NCBI GenBank assembly: GCA_003252195.1
Contig: QKFK01000194.1
Coordinates: 1-45,262, forward strand
Direction of reading: 5' to 3'
DNA from: Rhodospirillales bacterium
GTDB lineage: Bacteria; Pseudomonadota; Alphaproteobacteria; QKFK01; SZUA-500
Length of the DNA stretch: 45,262 bases
The number at the start of each line of letters is the position of its first letter. Position 1 is the stretch's first letter. Of this stretch, positions 1 through 8,453 are shown piece after piece. The position numbers and the translations under genes were made by a program. The notes under the pieces were generated by a model, which made no database searches, was not told the DNA's origin, and saw only the letters and a program-made list of their open reading frames with translations.

Positions 1-441
1 ATGGTAACGACCAACCCATTGAGCGTCATATTCTGTTTGCATACCAAAAGGAGCGTTAATGCCAAGGCCAACGAATAAATTGTCAGTTACTTGTGATGAA
101 AAAGAAGCATTAGGCACAGCAGCTTCTGTTCCAATATCTTCTTGCACGCTTGGACCGCTTATGGCACCACCAACAGGGTGGGTCCCTTCAAGGCTTTGTG
201 CGCTTACGTTAGGCATGATGTATGAAACACCTGTAGATACATTGTTGCCTTTGAATTTTGTAATTTGAGCAGGATTAAAGAACATATATCCCGCATCTCC
301 AGCTTCAGCTGCAGAGCCAGCAAAGGCAGCTCCTTGAGACATTATAGATTGTTCTTTAACTGCAAAACCTGCTGCATTAGCTAATTGAGGGAATAATAAT
401 GCACCGCCAACGGCAGCTGATAATAGTTTAGTTACTCTCAT
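1..441 (-). CDS. fadL: FadL/OmpP1/TodX-family outer membrane transporter (N-terminal part, truncated by window edge)
   Basis: The reverse strand encodes 147 residues from an ATG at 441 and runs off the left edge. A Sec signal peptide (MRVTKLLSAAVGGALLF.., cleavage near ANA-A) precedes a segment of the FadL type: GFAVKEQS, then GAAFAGSAAEAGDA, FFNPA, and later LGINAPFGMQTEYDAQWVGR. These N-terminal hatch-region motifs are characteristic of FadL-family porins, which take long-chain fatty acids or other hydrophobic compounds across the outer membrane. The strand C-terminal to residue 147, including the barrel end, is not in the window, so completeness cannot be judged. An AAGG lies eight bases before the ATG. 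The substrate is inferred from the family only. Confidence 0.9.
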   Translation of the reverse strand, partial: MRVTKLLSAAVGGALLFPQLANAAGFAVKEQSIMSQGAAFAGSAAEAGDAGYMFFNPAQITKFKGNNVSTGVSYIMPNVSAQSLEGTHPVGGAISGPSVQEDIGTEAAVPNASFSSQVTDNLFVGLGINAPFGMQTEYDAQWVGRYH

Positions 442-539
442 ACTTATAACCTTAATATGTTAAACCGATATATCAGAACAATATATATAAATGATATTGA
501 TAAGCAATATAAATTTTGTCTAATTCTTTTGGTTGTTAA

Positions 540-1436
540 TTATTTGCCAAAAAATGCAATTAATGTGCAGAATAAAACTAGGAATAATCCTGCTTTTATA
601 TTGTTTCGATCGTCAAAGTTTATGATGCGGTTATATATCGTTACTAGTACAGGAGATAATGATTGTACTGCTGACACATAGGCTGGGTTAGGAGATTGAG
701 AAATTCCCTGATTGCGCAATAACATATATGTTAAATTAAAAAACACAGCGATTATGCCTGCTTCAATTACTTTTCTTGATGCTAATTCTTTTAATATTGG
801 GGTGCTTTTTTCTCGTCGTTTTATGAAAACGATAAGGTTAATGAAACCAGCAACAAAACTGCCAATTATAGCGTAACCAATAACGGCTCCAAAGGTGTTG
901 TTAGCATCTACAGTTGCAAACATCTTTTTGGCGAATATATCAAATACTATAAAGAGTAAATACATTGGTATCATGAATTTTATAACGTCTGAGCCAACAC
1001 TATTTTTTTTCATGCTATATATTGATGCAATTACCCCTATGGTTGAGAGTATCACGATATAAAATCTTAATTTGTCATTATATAAGTTAAAGAAACTTGT
1101 AGGCTCAATTGCCCACCATATAGACATTGAAAATATAATAAATAATGGAGCTAATCTAGTTAGTGGGCCAGCGCCGTATTTATTTACTCCATCGAAATAA
1201 CGATAATCTAGGTAAGAGATACAGCTTCCAAGAAAGACGGCATATATATAAAAATCAACATTAGTAGGTAGGTCATACCAAATTAGCCATATTGAGCCAG
1301 CTAGAGCTACGCCAAGTCCCCTCCATACTAGCAATATAGATGGTTTGATTTTGTAATGTTGGTTAAATGTGTTGTATCCACTTCCCATAATGGCAGCCAT
1401 AATAGATAAAAACTGCCAAGAGTTTAATATTTCCAT
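540..1436 (-). CDS. DMT-superfamily-like 10-TM membrane protein
   Basis: 298 residues, almost entirely hydrophobic, with about ten predicted membrane segments separated by short loops, for example around residues 6-24, 35-53, 62-80, 97-112, 125-143, 154-170, 184-206 and 270-296. Length and layout match EamA/DMT-type transporters, and the late segment resembles the second EamA half. I see no substrate-defining motif. ATG at 1436 is preceded by a purine-rich GGAAAGAG. It lies between fadL on the same strand and a divergent GH13 gene, with no sign of a shared operon. Family assignment is from topology and general composition, so another multi-pass family is possible. Confidence 0.6.
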   Translation of the reverse strand: MEILNSWQFLSIMAAIMGSGYNTFNQHYKIKPSILLVWRGLGVALAGSIWLIWYDLPTNVDFYIYAVFLGSCISYLDYRYFDGVNKYGAGPLTRLAPLFIIFSMSIWWAIEPTSFFNLYNDKLRFYIVILSTIGVIASIYSMKKNSVGSDVIKFMIPMYLLFIVFDIFAKKMFATVDANNTFGAVIGYAIIGSFVAGFINLIVFIKRREKSTPILKELASRKVIEAGIIAVFFNLTYMLLRNQGISQSPNPAYVSAVQSLSPVLVTIYNRIINFDDRNNIKAGLFLVLFCTLIAFFGK

Positions 1437-1530
1437 AAAATAAGCTCTTTCCTTAATTTGTGTTTATGGTGATATTAATTCATAGTGATATTAAATAAAG
1501 TTTTTTTTGTTCTTATATATAATTTTTTAA

Positions 1531-1559
1531 TTGTGTTAGGCTTGATAAAAAAATACAAT
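1531..1559 (+). promoter_or_regulatory. Putative sigma70 promoter of the GH13 gene
   Basis: TTGTGT (1531-1536) and TACAAT (1554-1559) are separated by 17 bases and lie about 50 bases before the ATG at 1609. The match is read by eye in a very AT-rich stretch, so confidence is moderate. Confidence 0.4.
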
Positions 1560-1608
1560 CTACGAACTTTACAATTTCGTATATAACAATAATTAATGAG
1601 GTTTGAGC

Positions 1609-3660
1609 ATGTCATCAATAGACGCAGAATATATTGAATGGTTGAAGAGTAATTCAATGCTTCAAGGAGCTAAAGAATTATCAAGAAAATTCTCTGGTAA
1701 TAAATCACAATGGGTAAATGGTTTTGCTGATCCAAAGTCAAAACAAGCTGTTGCTGAGATGCCTGTTTGGTTTAACTCATATCCAGATTCAACTATGCCT
1801 TTTGAAGGACAAAACTTTTTAGAATTCTGTGGTGATGAACGTTTATGGACAGTGCTTAATAAATTGGGCGTGTCATTGCTTAGAACTGGCCCAGAAAAAG
1901 TTGCTGGTGGTATTGAAGGCAAAGAGCAAACTCCAACTGTTGATGGTTATTTTGACCGTATTAAATTAGAAATTGCACCTGCATTTGGTACAGATGAACA
2001 ATATGCAAAAATGGTAACTACTGCTAAAAAATTCAGTGGTCAAGTTGCTGGCGATATCATTCCTGGTCACACAGGTAAAGGTTATGACTTCCGCCTTGCA
2101 GAAAGAAATTATGATGAATATCCTGGTATTTATACTATGGTTGAAGTTGATGAAGCTGATTGGAATTTGTTGCCAGAAGTTAATGATGAATGGAAAAGCG
2201 GTAATATCCACCCAGATAACGTTATTAAACTAGCTGAAAAAGGTTATATCCCTGGTAATTTACAACGCGTTTTGTTTAGTGTTCCTGGTGATACCAGACC
2301 ATTATCTGGTTGGGATGCAACTGCAAAGATTGAAGGTGTTGATGGTAAGGTAAGACGTTGGGCTTTCTTGCATTATTTCAAATCTGGTCAGCCAAGCATG
2401 AACTGGCTCGATCCAACATCTGCTGCAAACCGCATTATCTATGGTGACGTTATTAAGAGTCTTAGAGAGCTTGGTGCAAGAATGGTTCGTCTTGATGCTA
2501 ACTCATTCCTCGGAATTGAACGTTCAATGAACCCTAATCGTTGTTGGTCAGAAGGTCACCCACTTTCTGTTAATGCAAGTAACTCAATTGCAATGTTTGC
2601 ACGTAAATTGGGCGGTTTGACTTTCCAAGAATTGAATTTGGCAATCGATAAGATTAAAGAATTTTCTATTTTGGGTGCTGACCTGTCATATGACTTTGTA
2701 ACTCGTCCAGCTTTGCAACATGCAATTTTAACAAAATCAACTAACTTCCTCAGATTGTCATACGACTTGATGAAAGAGCATGATATTGCTCCTGTTAGTA
2801 TGATTCACGATATGCAAAACCACGATGAAATCACTTATGAATTAGTTCACTTTATTGAAAACCCATATCATGAGTTCGATTATGATGGTGAGAAAATATT
2901 CGGTGATACTTTACGTAATATGATTATTGAAGAAATGCACGATATCGCAATTAATGGTGATGTTAAATATAATGCATTGTCAGGTAATGGTTTATGTACA
3001 ACATTCGCTGGTTTGATTGCAACTAGACTTGGTATTACAGATATCAATAAGATTAGTAAACAAGATAAAGAGAAAATCAAAAAATTACACCTTCTTATGG
3101 CTGCATATAATGCATTACAACCAGGTGTATTTGGTTTGTCTGGTTGGGACTTGGTTGGTGCATTGCCAATCGACCAAAAGGATATTCCTGAGTTTGTTGC
3201 TGATGGTGACACTAGATGGATTAACCGCGGTGGTTATGATTTGTTAGATGCAAATCCAAATGCCGAAAAATCAATCGGTGGCTTGCCTAAGGCTAAGTCT
3301 TTATATGGTTCAGTAACAGAGCAATTAAAAGATCCTGATTCATTTGTTAATGGTCTTAGAAAGATTATTTCACAACGCCAAGAATATTCTATTCATTTGG
3401 CAGATATTATGGATATTACTCAACCAGAAGATAAAGACTTGTTTGTTATGTTACATCGTTTGCCTGATGGTGACTTGCAATTTACTCTTCTTAACTTTGG
3501 CGATGAAGATAAAGAAGCTACCTTAAAAATTAGAGGCGGTGTGAATGACAAGTTTGTTTACTCAGCTGGTGATGAAAAACCACTTGGTAAGATTGAGAAA
3601 AGAAACATAACAGTTAAGGTTAAAGCAATGGACTATGTCTGTGCGATAATTGAAGGTTAG
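1609..3660 (+). CDS. GH13 alpha-amylase-superfamily enzyme (trehalose synthase / glucosyltransferase-like)
   Basis: 683 residues. ATG 1609 is preferred over the in-frame TTG at 1603 because GAGG (1598-1601) sits seven bases upstream of the ATG and only one base upstream of the TTG. The GH13 catalytic set is visible: GARMVRLDANSF with R294 and nucleophile D296, TFQELNL with acid/base E341, and QNHDE with H405-D406 as transition-state stabiliser. Region I is atypical: GDIIPGHTGKG (near residues 153-163) instead of DxVxNH. A C-terminal beta domain (about 600-683) has the usual alpha-amylase form. Proteins of this general type are often annotated as trehalose synthase or maltose glucosyltransferase, but the substrate cannot be fixed from sequence. 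It is monocistronic and followed by a strong terminator. Confidence 0.75.
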   Translation: MSSIDAEYIEWLKSNSMLQGAKELSRKFSGNKSQWVNGFADPKSKQAVAEMPVWFNSYPDSTMPFEGQNFLEFCGDERLWTVLNKLGVSLLRTGPEKVAGGIEGKEQTPTVDGYFDRIKLEIAPAFGTDEQYAKMVTTAKKFSGQVAGDIIPGHTGKGYDFRLAERNYDEYPGIYTMVEVDEADWNLLPEVNDEWKSGNIHPDNVIKLAEKGYIPGNLQRVLFSVPGDTRPLSGWDATAKIEGVDGKVRRWAFLHYFKSGQPSMNWLDPTSAANRIIYGDVIKSLRELGARMVRLDANSFLGIERSMNPNRCWSEGHPLSVNASNSIAMFARKLGGLTFQELNLAIDKIKEFSILGADLSYDFVTRPALQHAILTKSTNFLRLSYDLMKEHDIAPVSMIHDMQNHDEITYELVHFIENPYHEFDYDGEKIFGDTLRNMIIEEMHDIAINGDVKYNALSGNGLCTTFAGLIATRLGITDINKISKQDKEKIKKLHLLMAAYNALQPGVFGLSGWDLVGALPIDQKDIPEFVADGDTRWINRGGYDLLDANPNAEKSIGGLPKAKSLYGSVTEQLKDPDSFVNGLRKIISQRQEYSIHLADIMDITQPEDKDLFVMLHRLPDGDLQFTLLNFGDEDKEATLKIRGGVNDKFVYSAGDEKPLGKIEKRNITVKVKAMDYVCAIIEG

Positions 3661-3678
3661 TTTTTGTAATTAACACAA

Positions 3679-3712
3679 AAAAGCCCGTCATTATTTTGGC
3701 GGGCTTTTGGTT
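3679..3712 (+). terminator. Rho-independent terminator of the GH13 gene
   Basis: AAAAGCCCG (3679-3687) pairs with CGGGCTTTT (3700-3708) around a 12-base loop, 18 bases after the stop codon, and ends in a T-rich tract. Confidence 0.9.
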
Positions 3713-4119
3713 TGTTTGAAACTAATATTTAATTGCGTATCTAGGTGTAAGTGATGTTTCTGTACAACCGTGATGGGATTGTGAATCTAACAGTCTGACG
3801 ATAATAATGTCTGTAACGGTTAATACACCTTAAAATAAAGGTGGTGGAGGTTTGTGGTAAATCGACGCTATGTATAATCAGAGTGTAAGCTCTTAAAATG
3901 CGGTGATTGTTATTAGATATACTAATCTTGCAAAACCATATGTTTGGATTGTAATGATATATGTGTAATTTTGCTTATGTGTCTAGTTTGTAAAATGCTG
4001 AGTAATGTGATTAATAGCATTTGTATAATAATTTTAGTATGAGGTAGCTGTTTGTTATTGAAATGCTTTGTTAAATATCCTCAAACTAAATTCTAATTAT
4101 GCATGTGTGCTTTAAAATC
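3713..4119. other. Intergenic stretch without recognisable gene
   Basis: About 400 bases between two convergent terminators. No ORF with a plausible start and no tRNA, RNase P, SRP or tmRNA signature is seen. The only local structure noted is a small hairpin CACCTT-AAAATA-AAGGTG starting near 3826. Base composition is as in the flanks. Confidence 0.6.
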
Positions 4120-4153
4120 AAAAAAAGAGGTGCTTTTCAGCACCTCTTTTTTT
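4120..4153. terminator. Bidirectional terminator, mainly for rplM-rpsI
   Basis: GAGGTGC (4127-4133) pairs with GCACCTC (4140-4146) around TTTTCA, flanked by seven A on the left and seven T on the right. On the minus strand it lies about 20 bases after the rpsI stop; the A-run gives the U tract there. Confidence 0.92.
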
Positions 4154-4171
4154 AATTCTATCACAACGATA

Positions 4172-4636
4172 TTAACGTTTAGAGAATTGGAAGCTACGGC
4201 GAGCTTTAGCTTTACCGTATTTCTTACGTTCTACAGTACGTGAATCGCGTGTTAAGAAGCCGCTTTGTTTTAATGCGCCACGAGCTGGCTCAAATTTGTT
4301 CAAAGCAACACTAATACCGTGACGAACAGCACCAGCTTGACCTGAAAGTCCGCCACCTTTAACTGTGCAAACTACGTCAAATTCGTTTTCGCGGTTAGTA
4401 ACTGCGAAAGGTTGGTTGATAACCATACGAAGAACTGGGCGTGGGAAGTATTTTTCAAGGTCTCTACCGTTTACAGTGATTTTACCAGAACCTTGTTTAA
4501 CCCATACTCTAGCAACAGCGTCTTTACGTTTACCAGTTGCATATGAGCGACCAAACTCGTCTTTTTCTACTTTGCGAACTTCTACTTCAACTGCTTCAGT
4601 TTTTTTCAAATCGCTTAATGTTTTCTTTTCTGACAT
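4172..4636 (-). CDS. rpsI: 30S ribosomal protein S9
   Basis: 154 residues. The conserved S9 core starts at FGRSYATGKRKDAVARVW (about residues 28-45) and ends in the family's hallmark tail ..RRSFQFSKR, whose terminal Lys-Arg contacts P-site tRNA. The roughly 25-residue N-terminal extension (SEKKTLSDLKKTEAV..) is common in alphaproteobacteria. Its ATG overlaps the rplM stop codon by one base (TAATG), so the two genes are translationally coupled in the conserved rplM-rpsI operon. It is followed by a strong terminator. Confidence 0.98.
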   Translation of the reverse strand: MSEKKTLSDLKKTEAVEVEVRKVEKDEFGRSYATGKRKDAVARVWVKQGSGKITVNGRDLEKYFPRPVLRMVINQPFAVTNRENEFDVVCTVKGGGLSGQAGAVRHGISVALNKFEPARGALKQSGFLTRDSRTVERKKYGKAKARRSFQFSKR

Positions 4637-5103
4637 TATACTGAGCTCCTTTTGTTTTTAGGATTCATAGAAGCAACGTCCAAAACTTCTGGGCTTTGGG
4701 CAGCATGTGGGTGTTCTGTACCAGCATAAACGCGGAGGTTTGTCATGATTTGTGAACCAAGTTTGTTACGTGTGATCATACGTTCTACAGCTTTAGTTAC
4801 AACTCTTTCTGGGTGAGCGCCTTCTAAAACTTTACCAGCAACTCTTTCTTTAAGGCCACCAGGGTAACCTGTGTGACGATAGTAAACTTTATCAGATAAT
4901 TTTTTACCTGTAAGTTTAACTTTATCAGCATTAATAACGATTACATTATCACCGCAATCAATGTGAGGTGTAAATGTAGGTTTGTGTTTGCCACGTAAAA
5001 CTTTAGCAATCACAGAAGCGAGCCTTCCGAGAACAACACCTTCGGCATCAACGAGATACCATTTTTTCTCTACTTCAGCAGGCTTTGCAGAATATGTTTT
5101 CAT
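4636..5103 (-). CDS. rplM: 50S ribosomal protein L13
   Basis: 155 residues from the ATG at 5103, giving MKTYSAKPAEVEKKWYLVDA, the usual L13 start. An upstream in-frame TTG at 5115 would add only four residues and is not favoured. The core includes LGRLASVIAKVLRGKHK and the L13 signature region around the conserved GGLKER and AVERM segments. It is an early-assembly large-subunit protein. It is the first gene of the rplM-rpsI operon, with a 75-base leader behind a near-consensus promoter. Confidence 0.98.
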   Translation of the reverse strand: MKTYSAKPAEVEKKWYLVDAEGVVLGRLASVIAKVLRGKHKPTFTPHIDCGDNVIVINADKVKLTGKKLSDKVYYRHTGYPGGLKERVAGKVLEGAHPERVVTKAVERMITRNKLGSQIMTNLRVYAGTEHPHAAQSPEVLDVASMNPKNKRSSV

Positions 5104-5180
5104 CTCTACTACCAACTTTCTAAAAAATTAAAACCAAAAAGCCGGTTTGTATAAGGTTGATATCACCATCTCCGGACTTT
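5104..5180 (-). promoter_or_regulatory. rplM 5' leader, possibly structured
   Basis: The predicted transcript leader contains two CCGG blocks (TCCGGA near 5175 and ACCGGC near 5143 on the minus strand) that can pair, followed by a T-rich tract. Ribosomal-protein leaders often bind a product of the operon, but I cannot assign this to a known class. Confidence 0.3.
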
Positions 5181-5186
5181 GGCGCG

Positions 5187-5215
5187 ATTATGCTAACCTA
5201 TTTGTGTTTTGTCAA
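5187..5215 (-). promoter_or_regulatory. Promoter of rplM-rpsI
   Basis: On the minus strand TTGACA (5215-5210) and CATAAT (5192-5187) are separated by exactly 17 bases. This is a near-consensus housekeeping promoter, about 85 bases before the rplM start. Confidence 0.85.
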
Positions 5216-5425
5216 CATAAATAAAATCAATAAAATCAATTAGATAACAAAGGGTATTATAATACCGTTATGTAAAGCATTGAAATATATAGATTTGATG
5301 TGTTTTTTTTGAGAGTGAAAAATGATGTTTTCATAATTTTTTTGAAAAATAACTTTATTTTGGCGGTGAATTTATAATAATTATATGTATGACGAGGGTA
5401 TTAAACACGTGTATTGAGGGTTTTT

Positions 5426-6730
5426 ATGGTTTTTGGAGCACCAACTTCTGATTCGAATAAGCTAGATTTGGTTTCTGGATTCGTTGCTGGAGAGCGTATG
5501 CGCTTGGAAAGTACGGACCCTGTTCCATTGCCTTCTCCAATATTTTTTAACCTTAGTGATAATGGTGGGCAGGTTGCCTTTAAGATATTTCAAGACGTAT
5601 TGATATGGGCAGATGAAGAGTTATCTGCATGGGGGTATTTGGCGGCTTCAACTCAAGGGCAGAAGAATATTCCAACAGAAGAGATAGTGCTTCGCCAATT
5701 GTCTGTCGCTGAAAATATGATTGCTGTAGCAACTAGCGCAATTAATAGGCAAATAGATACTAAAGAAGCTGAGGCTGTTATAAGGCGTTGTTTAGATGCA
5801 TATGCATCATTAAATGTTGTTCACTCAAGTAGTACGCTTGGTAAAATGGCGATTACTATGGAGAGATATCGTCCTATGGTGTTAGGTATGCTTGCGGGGG
5901 CAACTGGGAGTGCTCCGCCAGAAGCTGGGCGTAGTTTGATGAAGGCATCTGATAGCGAGGCTTTTACATTTGGTTATGCTTTAGCTCTGCAGTTTAGAAT
6001 CGGCTCAAGGCCAGATAATATTGCAGGCAAAATTTCTGGTTCTGAGATTAGAATAGATAGCCTCTTAGAAAGATTGGAGCCTTCTGAACACGCTTTAAAA
6101 AGAATAGGGGAGGAATATAAAACTCTTCGTTCTAAAGTTGATGAAGCAAGAAATAGCCTTGATAGATTAAATAGAGATGCTGTTGCTACAGCGTCGCAAA
6201 TGCTTGAACAAACTCAAAAGACATTGGAAAAAAATATTGAAACAATGTGGGCTAAGTTAGAAGAGATAGAAGAAAATGCTTCTAATCGAATTAGCGCAAC
6301 AGGTGTGTCTAAGAGCTCAAAAGCTAGGTCAACTATTGATTATTGGCATGATGTGTCAAGATATCATAGTGTAAAATCTTCTCAAGCTACTACATTGATG
6401 ATTATAATTGGAGTGGTTGCGGTTATATCGGAAGTTATAATATCCTATGGTTTGATGCGCTCTGGTGTAATATTAAGAGGTGGCTTAGATTTTGTTGCTA
6501 TAGCCTCACTTGGATTACCGTTTGTTGTGTCTGTGTTGTTGTTGAGTTTAACGGCTAAGTCTCAGCAAAAACACGAAAATATCGCAAATAACGCGCAAGA
6601 AAAAGTGGCAATGATAGAAACTTACGAATCTTTAGAGGCAGAAGGTGCCGCCTCTCATGAAGAAAAGATTATGATATTGAAATCATTGTTTAAAAATCAC
6701 TCAGATGGTTCTGATAAATCTTCTTTGTAA
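5426..6730 (+). CDS. Coiled-coil protein with two C-terminal membrane segments, function unknown
   Basis: 434 residues from ATG 5426, which has GAGGG five bases upstream; the upstream TTG (5414) overlaps that Shine-Dalgarno site. The first ~210 residues are soluble. Then follow a charged coiled coil (about 220-290, SKVDEARNSLDRL.. to KLEEIEE), a YWHDVSRYHSVKSSQ segment (about 305-320), two membrane helices (about 322-343 and 355-376) and a helical C-terminal tail. The architecture is reminiscent of DUF6161-type membrane proteins, but I am not certain of that assignment. It stands alone and is divergent from rplM. No enzymatic motif is visible. Confidence 0.7.
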   Translation: MVFGAPTSDSNKLDLVSGFVAGERMRLESTDPVPLPSPIFFNLSDNGGQVAFKIFQDVLIWADEELSAWGYLAASTQGQKNIPTEEIVLRQLSVAENMIAVATSAINRQIDTKEAEAVIRRCLDAYASLNVVHSSSTLGKMAITMERYRPMVLGMLAGATGSAPPEAGRSLMKASDSEAFTFGYALALQFRIGSRPDNIAGKISGSEIRIDSLLERLEPSEHALKRIGEEYKTLRSKVDEARNSLDRLNRDAVATASQMLEQTQKTLEKNIETMWAKLEEIEENASNRISATGVSKSSKARSTIDYWHDVSRYHSVKSSQATTLMIIIGVVAVISEVIISYGLMRSGVILRGGLDFVAIASLGLPFVVSVLLLSLTAKSQQKHENIANNAQEKVAMIETYESLEAEGAASHEEKIMILKSLFKNHSDGSDKSSL

Positions 6731-6801
6731 TATTAAATTAAGAATTTTACGAAAATTTCTCCTTGAAACATAAAAAAATATATCAAATATAAATATAACT
6801 T

Positions 6802-6829
6802 TTGACATGGTTATAACTTTGGTTATATT
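6802..6829 (+). promoter_or_regulatory. Promoter with operator-like repeat before the nitronate monooxygenase-like gene
   Basis: TTGACA (6802-6807), 16 bases, then TATATT (6824-6829). The spacer holds the dyad TATAAC-TTTG-GTTATA (6812-6827), which is also readable as a direct repeat TGGTTATA starting at 6808 and 6820. A site between and overlapping the promoter elements would suit a repressor. Confidence 0.65.
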
Positions 6830-6862
6830 ACATGTGTAGTGATATTTTAATGGAGAGAGTAA

Positions 6863-8260
6863 ATGAAGGCTTTGAAGCCAATCTTGATTTCAGGAAAAGA
6901 AGTTTTGCCACTTATTGAAGGTGGTAAAGGTGTGGCTGTAACAAACGGTGCTTCAAGTGGTGCTTGGGCAAACGCTGGTGGTGTAGGAACTTTTTCTTCT
7001 GTTACACCTGATAATTATGATGAAAATGGAAATTATGTTCCATTAGAATTAAAAAGCAAAATCAGAACTGAGCGTCATGAAGAATTTGTAAAGGCCTCAA
7101 TTGAGGGTGGTATCGCTCAAGCCAAAATAGCATATGAGAAATCAAATGGCGAAGGTCGCGTTCATATGAATATGCTATGGGAACTTGGTAGTAGTCGTCA
7201 GATTGTTAAAGGCATTATGGAAGGAGCTAAAGGCTTGGTTCATGGTGTTACATCTGGTGCAGGTATGCCTTTTGCTTTGCCAGAGGTTACAGTTCCTTAT
7301 GGTGCATATTATTATCCTATCGTTTCATCAGCTAGAGCTTTTAAATTGTTGTGGAAACGCTCTTTCTGTAATCACTCAGAATTTTTAGGTGGCGTGGTAT
7401 ATGAAGATCCATGGTTGGCTGGCGGACACAATGGTTTGTCAAACTCAGAAGATCCTAAAGCTCCTCAAGATCCATACCCAAGATTAGTTGAATTGCGTAA
7501 GGCAATGAATGAAGTTGGGTTAAATAACACTCCTGTAGTCATGGCAGGTGGTGTGTGGTATCTTCGTGATTGGGAGCATATGCTTGATAATTCAGAAGTT
7601 GGTCCAATAGCATTCCAATTTGGTACAAGGCCATTGTTAACACAAGAAAGCCCTGTCGGTGTAAAATGGAGAGATAGATTGTTCTCACTAAAAGAGGGTG
7701 ATGTATCTTTGCAGAACTTTAGTCCGACCGGATTCTATTCATCTGCAGTTAGAAATGATTTTATTAAAGAATTAGAATCTCGTTTGGATAGACAGATTGA
7801 TTTTTCTCAAGAACAAACTGAAGAATTCTCTTTTGAATATGCAACTAAGGGTGCTGGTACAGTTTATATCAAAGCTCAAGATGCAGAAAAAGCCGAGAAA
7901 TTTGTTCAAGCTGGATTTGAATATGTAATGAAAACACCAGATAACACTTTGGTTTTCTTTACTAAAGAAAGACAAAAAGACGTTAAAACAAAAATGGCTG
8001 AATGTCGTGGTTGTTTGTCTCACTGTCGTTTCTCTGGTTGGATGGATAAAGAACCATTTACAACAGGTAGAACAGCAGATCCACGTTCTTTCTGTATTCA
8101 TAATACACTTATGGCAGTTGCACATGATGGAAACATTGAGAACGAATTAATGTTTGCTGGTCACCAAGCATTTAACTTTGCTAAAGACCCATTCTATCAA
8201 GGTGGTAAATTTGTTCCTACTGTTAAACAATTGGTAGAAAGAATTCAAACTGGAGATTAG
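6863..8260 (+). CDS. Nitronate monooxygenase / 2-nitropropane dioxygenase-like flavoprotein
   Basis: 465 residues of the NMO-type TIM-barrel flavoprotein family (FMN-dependent). Family-like features are the N-terminal GKGVAVTNGASSGAWANAGG (about 22-41), HGVTSGAGMPFALP (about 128-141), VVMAGGVW (about 225-232) and PIAFQFGTRPLLTQES (about 246-261). The C-terminal third carries a cysteine cluster, CRGCLSHC plus FC (about 379-412), seen in the longer alphaproteobacterial members. Family members oxidise nitronates or act as NAD(P)H:flavin oxidoreductases; the physiological substrate is not clear. It is a single-gene unit with its own promoter and terminator. AGAGAG just before the ATG serves as ribosome binding site. 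Confidence 0.82.
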   Translation: MKALKPILISGKEVLPLIEGGKGVAVTNGASSGAWANAGGVGTFSSVTPDNYDENGNYVPLELKSKIRTERHEEFVKASIEGGIAQAKIAYEKSNGEGRVHMNMLWELGSSRQIVKGIMEGAKGLVHGVTSGAGMPFALPEVTVPYGAYYYPIVSSARAFKLLWKRSFCNHSEFLGGVVYEDPWLAGGHNGLSNSEDPKAPQDPYPRLVELRKAMNEVGLNNTPVVMAGGVWYLRDWEHMLDNSEVGPIAFQFGTRPLLTQESPVGVKWRDRLFSLKEGDVSLQNFSPTGFYSSAVRNDFIKELESRLDRQIDFSQEQTEEFSFEYATKGAGTVYIKAQDAEKAEKFVQAGFEYVMKTPDNTLVFFTKERQKDVKTKMAECRGCLSHCRFSGWMDKEPFTTGRTADPRSFCIHNTLMAVAHDGNIENELMFAGHQAFNFAKDPFYQGGKFVPTVKQLVERIQTGD

Positions 8261-8289
8261 TTATTTCAATCTCTATATAATAAAAATAA

Positions 8290-8321
8290 TAAAAGAGGTG
8301 TCTTAAGCGCCTCTTTTTTTT
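8290..8321 (+). terminator. Terminator of the nitronate monooxygenase-like gene
   Basis: AAAAGAGGTG pairs with CGCCTCTTTT (one G-U pair) around TCTTAAG and is followed by an uninterrupted T run, about 30 bases after the stop. Confidence 0.9.
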
Positions 8322-8453
8322 ATGCAAGACACGGCTTTTATTGATGTGCAATCATAAATGGGTGATGAACTCTTTACATTTTATGCTAAAGTTTATGGTG
8401 CAGAGTTATAAAATAATGATAATATGTCTGATATATTCTTTTTGAGGTGTCTC

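Noticed and set aside
2880..3212. 110-residue open frame antisense to the GH13 gene
   Set aside because: It lies wholly inside a well-supported gene, has no ribosome binding site, and its protein is low in complexity; it is a shadow of the sense codons.
3713..4119. Possible small structured RNA gene in the gap between the GH13 gene and rpsI
   Set aside because: No RNase P, SRP, tmRNA or 6S signatures were seen, only one six-pair hairpin; the evidence is too weak for a feature.
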